Source of the DNA: Eunapius fragilis | Taxonomy: Eukaryota > Porifera > Demospongiae > Spongillida > Spongillidae | Length of the DNA stretch: 64,000 bases | Reading direction: 5' to 3' | Assembly (NCBI GenBank): GCA_963681505.1 | Contig: OY811984.1 | Coordinates: 6,172,435 to 6,236,434 of the forward strand | Translations under genes and position numbers: made by a program | The notes under the pieces: generated by a model | Told to the model about the DNA's origin: nothing | Database searches by the model: none | What the model saw: only the letters and a program-made list of their open reading frames with translations | Shown: one piece after another, positions 56,404-64,000 of the stretch | How the letters are laid out: every line of letters starts with the position of its first letter | How positions within the stretch are numbered: the first letter of the stretch is position 1

Positions 56404-59400
56404 CTACTCCATAACAGTGATGTAGCTAGCCCTCTGACGTCTCTGTATGAAGAGACCTGCACTCCCAACCACAGTGGCTTCAACTTGAACTGAGTTCAAG
56501 TTGTACACACCCAAAGCAGTGAAGATGGCAAACACAGAAATAGTTCTAGTTGCATTGGGTTCTATCTCGATGATTCTTCTGCTGGCTGTGTTCCCACTCC
56601 AAAGGAACAACGTTGTCTGGTTGCTGCTGTAATGGGGTTAGATTGTGGGGATAAAGTGATGACTCTGGGGAGGGGTAGGGAGGGGAGGAGGGAGGGAGGG
56701 AGAGGAGGGAGGGAGGGGAGGAGGGTGGGAGGGGAGGAGGGAGGGAGGGGAGGAGGGTGGGAGGGGAGGAGGGAGGGAGGGAAGGAGGGAGGGAGGGGAG
56801 GAGGGAGGGAGGAAGGGGAGGGAGGGAGGGAGGGAGGAAGGGGAGGAGGGAGGGAGGGAGGGGGAGGAGTTACCTGTCTTTTGCTGGCACAAACTGGACT
56901 GCCACTTGTAGCTTGGCCTTGCAACAGTTCTGCAAGACCAGTTTGACTGGCACATGACACACAATGCAGTGGGAGAAGTCATGGTGCTGAGTGGCTGGAT
57001 GCTCAAGGACGTACTTCACCATGTCATACGCAGGTGGTGTGAGTGGCTAAGCATACAACAGTGGATAATTATCACACACACACACATACACACAAATAAG
57101 CAACATTTTCTTTAGTCACCTATCTAGGGAGCTTACATATTAATTATCCATTTCTAACACATTGATGAATGGGGCTGTTGTTTGATTTTAGCGAGTTGAT
57201 ATCAATTCATTTTTTGCTAATCTTAATTTGATTACATGTATAAAAAGTAATTACTCAGCTCAAGCAATAAACTCAGACATAAGTAGTATTGCATCCAGCA
57301 CAGAGCACAAGGCCTTTGGTGGAAGAGTGGAGTGCTTACCCCAAGGGAGGAATTGAGTACTTACCCCTGGGCAGGGAAGAATGGAGTGCTTACCCCCTGT
57401 GAGAAATGGAGTGCTACCCCCTGGGAGAAATGGAGTGCTACCCCCTGAGAGAAATGGAGTGCTACCCCCTGGGAGAAATGGAGTGCTACCCCCTGGGAGA
57501 AATGGAGTGCGCTTACCCCATGGGAGAAATGGAGTGCTTACCCCCCCAAGGGAAGAATGGAGTGCTTACCCCCCGGGCAGGGAGTAATGGAGTGCTTACC
57601 CCCCGGGCAGGGAGTAATGGAGTGCTTACCCCCCAAGGGAAGAATGGAGTGCTTACACCCCCAGGGGAAGAATGGAGTGCTTACCCCCTGGGCAGGGAGT
57701 ATTGGAGTGCTTACCCCGGGTAGAGGTACTGATGCTGAAGAGAGGCTAGCCATTGATTGAGGTAGCTCTACTCCAACTGAATGTTGCCCGTAAGAATAGA
57801 CCATGTCTGCTCCACTGGGAACACATGCCTATCGGAAAATGTTATTAAAGGGGGAGGAGGAGAAGGAGTAGGTGAAACCAGAAGAGGATGGGAAAGAGGA
57901 AGGAAGAGAAAGAGAACCATATTATGCATTTTCTATTTCATAGTTAAAGTGCATGAAGCCATATACATACATGGGGAACAATCGTTACATGGGCCCTACT
58001 CACATTGCATTGCATTAAATTTAATGCTAGGGGTTCACTCACCTGCCATGGCATAATTAAATTTAATGCTAGGGGTTCACTCACCTGCCATGGCACAATT
58101 AAATTTAATGCTAGGGGTTCACTCCCCTGCCATAGTATAATTAAATTTAATGCTAGGGGTTCACTCACCTGCCATGGCACAATTAAATTTAATGCCAGGG
58201 ATTCACTCACCTGCCATAGTACTATTAATGCTAGATCACAGCAAGGTACAGACGGCTTCCCCTCCATACCCAGCGACTGGTATGCCTCAGAGGAGTAGAA
58301 GAAGTTGGCTGTGGGGAACTGATTGCTGTTCACCTGTGGAGACAGCAATGTGAAAGCAATTGAGCACCCATGTCTTTGTATACTTCAGGATACCCCTGAA
58401 CCATTTTCAGGATACTCTAGCACCTGTATGCATCAACTTTATACGTTCTGCAAAACGGCTTTACACAACTTCAAAGTTGCTGAGTTAGCTGAATCTTTTA
58501 AATACACATACATTTCAATGGAACCTTTTGATAAGCTTAAAAAACTACCACAAGCCCCAGTTCTGTCATAAACATCCCATTTACTATAACAGGACACCAT
58601 TTTTCATAGTATGACATCATCTCTCTCATGGTATGACATCATCTCTCATGGTATGACATCATCTCATGGTATGACATCATCTCTCATAGTATGACATCAT
58701 CTCTCATAGTATGACATCATCTCTCACATGGTATGCCACCCTCAGCTAATGCCCACTCAAATCACCAATGGCACATTTGGGCACCATACCATATTTGGGC
58801 ACCATACCATATTTGGCCCCAGAGGGACATCCGTGAACCAAGCACCCTTTGGACTGGGGACTGCACCAGAAATTCTCGTGGCCTTCAAGTGAATAAAACT
58901 ACCCACTCCAGGCAGCAGGCTCAACACACCTACAGGTGGCAATTACTCAAATTAATGCACAACCCAAAACCAATACACCCCCTTGCACAAGTACTTTGAT
59001 TAGGGTCAACCTTCTGAATCCTCCAGTTCTCGCTAACACAAGACACCTGGAGAACCTGCATCTCAATAGCGGCATTCACCTGCCATTGAAGAGAAAGTCG
59101 AGTTTATAAAGCAGTGTGATCAAACGATCACACTGCCATACAGCACACTGCCATACTGCACACTGCCATACTACACACTGCCATACTGCACACTGCCATA
59201 CAGCACACTGCCATACTGCACACTGCCATACTGCACACTGCCATACTGCACACTGCCATACTGCACACTGCCATACTGCACACTGCCATACTACACACTG
59301 CCATACTGCACACTGCCATACTGCACACTGCCATACTGCACACTGCCATACTACACACTGCCATACTACACACTGCCATACTGCACACTGCCATACAGCA

Positions 59401-60919
59401 CACTGCCATACTACACACTGCCATACTACACACTGCCATACAGCACACTGCCATACTGCACACTGCCATACTACACACTGCCATACAGCACACTGCCATA
59501 CTGCACACTGCCATACTACACACTGCCATACTGCACACTGCCATACAGCACACTGCCATACTGCACACTGCCATACTGCACACTGCCATACTGCACACTG
59601 CCATACTGCACACTGCCATACTGCACACTGCCATACTACACACTGCCATACTGCACACTGCCATACTGCACACTGCCATACTGCACACTGCCATACTACA
59701 CACTGCCATACTACACACTGCCATACTGCACACTGCCATACAGCACACTGCCATACTACACACTGCCATACTACACACTGCCATACAGCACACTGCCATA
59801 CTGCACACTGCCATACTGCACACTGCCATACTACACACTGCCATACTACACACTGCCATACTACACACTGCCATACTACACACTGCCATACTGCACACTG
59901 CCATACTGCACACTGCCATACTGCACACTGCCATACTGCACACTGCCATACTACACACTGCCATACTGCACACTGCCATACTGCACACTGCCATACTGCA
60001 CACTGCCATACTACACACTGCCATACTACACACTGCCATACTGCACACTGCCATACTACACACTGCCATACTGCACACTGCCATACTACACACTGCCATA
60101 CTACACACTGCCATACAGCACACTGCCATACTGCACACTGCCATACTGCACACTGCCATACTGCACACTGCCATACTGCACACTGCCATACTACACACTG
60201 CCATACTGCACACTGCCATACTGCACACTGCCATACAGCACACTGCCATACTGCACACTGCCATACTGCACACTGCCATACTACACACTGCCATACTGCA
60301 CACTGCCATACTACACACTGCCATACTGCACACTGCCATACTACACACTGCCATACTGCACACTGCCATACTACACACTGCCATACTGCACACTGCCATA
60401 CTACACACTGCCATACTACACACTGCCATACTGCACACTGCCATACTACACACTGCCATACTGCACACTGCCATACTACACACTGCCATACTGCACACTG
60501 CCATACTACACACTGCCATACTACACACTGCCATACTACACACTGCCATACTACACACTGCCATACTACACACTGCCATACTACACACTGCCATACTACA
60601 CACTGCCATACTACACACTGCCATACTACACACTGCCATACTACACACTGCCATACAGCACACTGCCATACTGCACACTGCCATACTGCACACTGCCATA
60701 CTGCACACTGCCATACTGCACACTGCCATACTACACACTGCCATACTACACACTGCCATACTGCACACTGCCATACTGCACACTGCCATACTGCACACTG
60801 CCATACTGCACACTGCCATACTGCACACTGCCATACTGCACACTGTCATACTTCAGTTACCTGGCACCGGTTATCCACCTCCAGAGTGATAAGCAGGTTG
60901 TTGAGGTCAACTCTAATAG

Positions 60920-60980
<61 letters not shown>

Positions 60981-61172
60981 CAGATAAAGAGAATAGACAC
61001 GAGACGGACTCTACTTACTGATTGGTGAGACCATTGGCTGGCATGTAGCTATGGACGGCTGATGCCCTCACTTGGAGAGAATCGCGAACCTTAAGTGTAC
61101 ATGTGTGTCTGAGTATTCTGTACCTGTTGAAACAAGGGAGGTTCATAGCCTCAGAGGACATTAGATGGGCTT

Positions 61173-61207
<35 letters not shown>

Positions 61208-64000
61208 ATACACACACATCCAAAAAGACACATACATACATGCATACACAGACATACACACTATTTGCATCTCCATCCCTTATTGCACATCCTAGATCAC
61301 ACCAACACTCCACCCACCTCCCACCAACACTCCACCCACCCCACCTCTCCCAACACTCCACCCACCCCACCTCTCCCAACACTCCACCCACCTCCCACCA
61401 ACACTCCACCCACCCCACCTCTCCCAACACTCCACCCACCCCACCTCTCCCAACACTCCACCCACCTCCCACCAACACTCCACCCACCTCACACCAGAAG
61501 CATTCGTTGCACCCGTCTTCTTGTAACAGAAGACAAGGTTACATGGCACGTCACATGCAGACTCAGGGCTATGCAGCAGCAGACTGGCATTGACCACCTG
61601 CCCTGGGTGTAGGCATCCATTGGGCAATGGGATCACCATCCCTCCTGAGGGGGTGGGCTGGTGGCCAGGCAAGGGGGCCAGGGAACAGCCCCCCGCGGAG
61701 GGCTGGTATGGGTAGAAGGGAACTTGGGACTGGGTGTCGGCCTCCAGAAGGATGTGGGCGGAGAGGGAGGAGGCAAGGTGGAGGTACTCCAGGGGTGTGT
61801 GGCCACAGTTGAGCACCTCCAGGTTCAGACGGGTCACCTGCCCGATCAGAGACCAGCTGGACAAGCCAGTGAGTTTTGCCTGATGGTGAGGCCACACACA
61901 CACACAACACACACACACACACACACACATTTAAAAGCACGCACAGAAAAACATGCGAGTAAATCAGTACATGCACAAAGCCACACACACACACACATAC
62001 AACATACACACACGTGTGTAAATCATGACACCCCACACACACACACAAATGCACACCACACATATGCACATAACACACACATCACACACAAAATATACAT
62101 GCACACACACATCACACATCACACACATGCACACACATGCACACACACACACACATGGACTTACAACTATCTTTGGCTGAGGTTCGGCAACAGTCCACTT
62201 CAGCCTGTAGTCAGGCCCATACATGGTAGCACAGCGTTCCATCTTCGACGTGTTCAGCCGCTGACCCCTCACAGCAAACATCACCTTCCCCTGTATCCCC
62301 TCAGACAGGACTGACTGCACACTCGCACCCATACTCCTCTCGTAGATGGAGTCCTTTGCTGTTGCGTTCAGGCTTGGGAGGATCGTCCTGGTCCCTGCGG
62401 GGGTGGGGGGATCCCCTGGAAGCTGGGCGTCCTGTACAGTGAGTGTGTACATCACTCCCACAACTTCAATGGTTCCTTCCTTCAGAGGGGTTATGTGAAA
62501 GGTCACCTACAGGAGGGGCATTACGTGAAATGTTACCTATAGAGGCAGGCATGAAAGGACCAACTTATATAGAGGTGCTGTATGAATAGACTATTTCAAC
62601 ACATGGGGATACTATTTGTATCACCTCAATCAAAAGAAATAAACCCTCAAATACAAAAAGATGGCCCCCCCCCCTACCCCCCAGGGGGCCCACCATGATG
62701 CCCCCCCTCCCCCCCCCAAACAGGGGGCCTGCAGAGGAGAGCATCACTCACAAGTCTCTCTTCTCCTGGTTCCAATAGCAATCTCTCTATCACCTCAGTG
62801 GCTGCACCACCTCCAGTAGTTTGTGTCTATTGTGTGGGGTCCATATTGATGAACACACACACTGTGACACACACATACACTTCTTTCTAACCTCAGTGAA
62901 GCGCCATAACAATGACATTCTGACCATATTTAGCATCACCTGAAGCTGGTTTTTGAACATCAAATTAACAGCAACAGGTTCTGCAGAGGAAAAACAGGTA
63001 GTCCAATCGCCCCCCTCCACTTTGCTCACACCAATACATCACTTTCCCATACATTTTAACACAACTCCCACACCTCTTCCCCATCCCCTCCTACAGCATC
63101 CCACTCCCGCAACTCTTTCCCAGTCCTACCATTCACAATACACGTGGGAATGTAGGAGTTGTCGGTAGTATCGTCGAGATAGAGGACCGTGGACCTGAAG
63201 CTATGCTCCTTCTGACCGCTGGCTCTTGCCTCCAGTGAGTGCCACTCTCTCTCCAGTATGGATACCTCCGACTGATGCGGGCTGTAGGTCGTCGTCCCTA
63301 TGGCGAACAATGCCTGGTCCCCATCCGCTGCCGACGTGGACAGCCCCCTGTGGATCGTGACGGGACTGGAGCCCCCCTCCCCCCCCGAAGGGAGGTCCTC
63401 GCTCAGGACTGGGCGGAGCCTTGACGACTGGTAGGCGCATTTCTTGACCATGCGGGAGATGTGGGTGTGGTCAACGCCGGTGGCAAAGGTGACTGCAGTG
63501 CATGAGGCTCTGATGAGTGGGACTGGGAGCGAGGGGAGGTGGCCCAGCTGTTCTATACTGGCCAGTGTGGTACTCAGGGTGCCTGCAGGGACCAGCTGTG
63601 CAGTGCTGTTCAACCGTTGCTAAAAGAGGGGAGGGAGGGAAGGAGAACTGAGGGTCAATATGGCGGGCAGGGAGGGAAGGAGAACTGAGGGTCAATATGG
63701 CGGGCAGGGGGGGAGGGAAGGAGAACTGAGGGTCAATATGGCGGGCAGGGGGGGAGGGAAGGAGAACTGAGGGTCAATATGGCAGGCAGGGGGAGGGAAG
63801 AACTGAGGGTCAAAATGGCAGGCAGGGAGGGAGGGAGGGAGGGAGAGAAGGAGGGAGGGAAGGAGAACTGGGGGGTCAATATGGTAGGGAGGGAGGGAAG
63901 GCGATATCAAAAATCTCCATGCCAACCAAGAACAATTCACTCGAAGCAGGCCCTTGGCATACATGACTCGCACCTTTTGAACAAAAACATACTCCTTGAG
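56404..64000 (-). CDS. TRAPPC8: TRAPPC8 (Trs85), TRAPP III subunit, C-terminal part (5' end outside window)
   Basis: Fourteen phase-consistent exons: 63974-64000, 63130-63619, 62892-62980, 62752-62826, 62165-62506, 61488-61879, 61019-61123, 60861-60912, 58995-59079, 58808-58929, 58211-58333, 57715-57828, 56874-57046, 56404-56626. They give the last 803 residues (whole human protein about 1435). Matching landmarks in order are VNLMFKNQLQVMLNMVRMSL, LLWRF, FHITPLKEGTIEVVGVMYTL, VRGQRLN with MYGPDYRL, LTGLSSWSLIGQV, IPLPNGCLHPGQ, YRILRHTCTLKVRDSLQVRA, LALIVLWQ, PVKLVLQNC and the C-terminal ALGVYNLNSVQVEA. These are the Ig-like ASPM/SPD2/Hydin-type domains of Trs85 proteins. TRAPPC8 is specific to TRAPP III, a Rab1 exchange factor in ER-Golgi traffic and autophagy. 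Several introns carry minisatellites, two of which echo the splice donor. Confidence 0.93.
56660..56870. repeat. GGGAGGGAGG tract in TRAPPC8 last intron
   Basis: G-rich GGGAGGGAGGGGAGGAGG repeats (plus strand) begin a few bases past the donor of the penultimate exon and fill most of the last intron. Quadruplex formation on the plus strand is plausible. Confidence 0.9.
57340..57714. repeat. Minisatellite carrying copies of a TRAPPC8 splice donor
   Basis: About 14 units of 24-31 bp, on the minus strand GGGGGTAAGCACTCCATTC plus TTCCC or similar. The array starts exactly at the exon end 57715, where the true donor is CCCGGG|GTAAGCACTCC. Each unit thus repeats GTAAGCACTCC with a G-rich exon-like lead. 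The first several units remain open in the exon's frame. Confidence 0.92.
58005..58212. repeat. 42-bp in-frame minisatellite carrying copies of an exon end and its donor (TRAPPC8)
   Basis: Five units of 42 bp, on the minus strand containing TTAAATTTAATTATGCCATG, GCAG and GTGAGTGAACCCC. The real exon ends CTATGGCAG|GTGAGTGAATCCC at 58211. The array includes the last ~25 bases of the exon (GCATTAATAGTACTATGGCAG becomes GCATTAAATTTAATT and ATGCCATGGCAG). Three of the four complete downstream units keep GTGAGT; one has GGGAGT. The 14-codon unit has no stop, so use of a later donor would add multiples of 14 residues. Confidence 0.93.
58605..58735. repeat. 20-bp minisatellite (GGTATGACATCATCTCTC) in TRAPPC8 intron
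   Basis: Six imperfect units of ATGGTATGACATCATCTCTC. Each contains TGACATCA, a CRE-like octamer, probably by chance. Confidence 0.85.
59140..60850. repeat. 15-bp satellite-like array, about 114 copies, in TRAPPC8 intron
   Basis: Uninterrupted CACTGCCATACTGCA units, varying only at CTGCA/CTACA/CAGCA. It starts about 12 bp after the donor of exon 60861-60912 and ends about 60 bp before the next acceptor (AATGGCAG|GTGAAT). On the transcribed strand each unit carries ATGGCAG|TG, like that acceptor. The 15-bp period makes long spurious frames on both strands. Confidence 0.97.
60920..60977. repeat. (AC)n microsatellite in TRAPPC8 intron
   Basis: Pure CA run between the exons 60861-60912 and 61019-61123. 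Confidence 0.95.
61295..61487. repeat. 24-bp-type minisatellite (CAACACTCCACCCACC) in TRAPPC8 intron
   Basis: About eight units alternating ACCTCCCACCAACACTCC and CCACCTCTCCCAACACTCC. On the transcribed strand the units read GGTGGGTGGAGTGTTGG and abut the exon end at 61488, whose donor is GAG|GTGGGTGGAGTG. This is a further array that begins at, and partly repeats, a donor. Confidence 0.85.
61886..62158. repeat. (AC)n-rich microsatellite in TRAPPC8 intron
   Basis: CA-rich sequence with interspersed ATGCACA fills the intron between exons 61488-61879 and 62165-62506. Confidence 0.9.
63625..63905. repeat. 37-40 bp minisatellite in TRAPPC8 intron
   Basis: About six units of GGGAAGGAGAACTGAGGGTC plus AATATGGCGGGCAGGG, more degenerate to the right, just upstream (in the transcript) of the acceptor of exon 63130-63619. 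Confidence 0.9.

Noticed and set aside
58757-58942. Repeat NMVWCPNMVWCPN as part of TRAPPC8
   Set aside because: The exon most likely ends at GCCAAATATG|GTATGG (58808). The repeat after it is two copies of a short intronic duplication, again carrying GTATGG, though too short to count as an array.
59116-60987. HCHTAHCHTT repeat protein
   Set aside because: Product of a 15-bp array located in a TRAPPC8 intron; both strands are open.
1-64000. tRNA, rRNA and other structured RNA genes
   Set aside because: No T-loop plus A/B-box arrangement or rRNA-like sequence was noticed by eye. Small RNAs cannot be excluded without a covariance search.

Overview
The window is nuclear DNA of an animal. Genes are intron-dense, intron phases are conserved, splice sites are mostly GT-AG, and the products are clear orthologues of animal trafficking and metabolic genes. 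The gene content (a secreted LamG/Kazal protein, a PDI-D type disulfide isomerase, a peptidase-C45 family enzyme) and the short introns interrupted by huge minisatellites suggest an early-branching metazoan, most likely a demosponge. That assignment is inference; no species marker is visible.

Layout, left to right. 29-3023 (+): 3' part of a secreted LamG/Kazal gene whose last intron holds a large inverted minisatellite. 3024-8817: gene-poor, with a 1.85 kb array of 45-bp units, small palindromic elements and a retroelement remnant. 8818-10880 (+): C45/AAT-family amidohydrolase or acyltransferase. 10987-18244 (-): complete 15-exon AGXT2, tail to tail with the C45 gene and head to head with ENTR1 (18380-21862, +). 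22337-28622: two paralogous, unrecognised secreted helical proteins on the minus strand (22337-23435 and 27484-28622), with small uncertain genes between them. 28.7-32.4 kb: AT-rich, no gene seen. 32701-33234 (+): small uncertain gene. 33335-35910 (-): PDI-D. 36229-42808 (-): SIRT5, with a 5.2 kb intron made mostly of two minisatellites, head to head with the first of three intact CHMP4 (ESCRT-III) copies (42996, 46750 and 54035). A fourth CHMP4 remnant lies at 52438. Between the CHMP4 copies sit a 1.5 kb TIR element with a zinc-finger ORF and a small gene whose product ends in PPxY and acidic-dileucine motifs. 56404-64000 (-): C-terminal 803 residues of TRAPPC8, running off the right edge.

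Functionally the right half is rich in membrane-traffic genes (CHMP4 x3, TRAPPC8, the PPxY protein; ENTR1 further left), while AGXT2 and SIRT5 are mitochondrial enzymes. They are neighbours rather than an operon, but two divergent pairs share intergenic promoters of 135 and 187 bp.

The most unusual pattern is that several intronic minisatellites begin exactly at an exon edge and carry copies of the real splice site: TRAPPC8 twice and AGXT2 once at donors, ENTR1 once at an acceptor. This creates tandem rows of alternative splice sites. The second lead is the pair of secreted helical paralogues. Exon structures were assembled by hand from splice signals and phase, and were not checked against transcripts.
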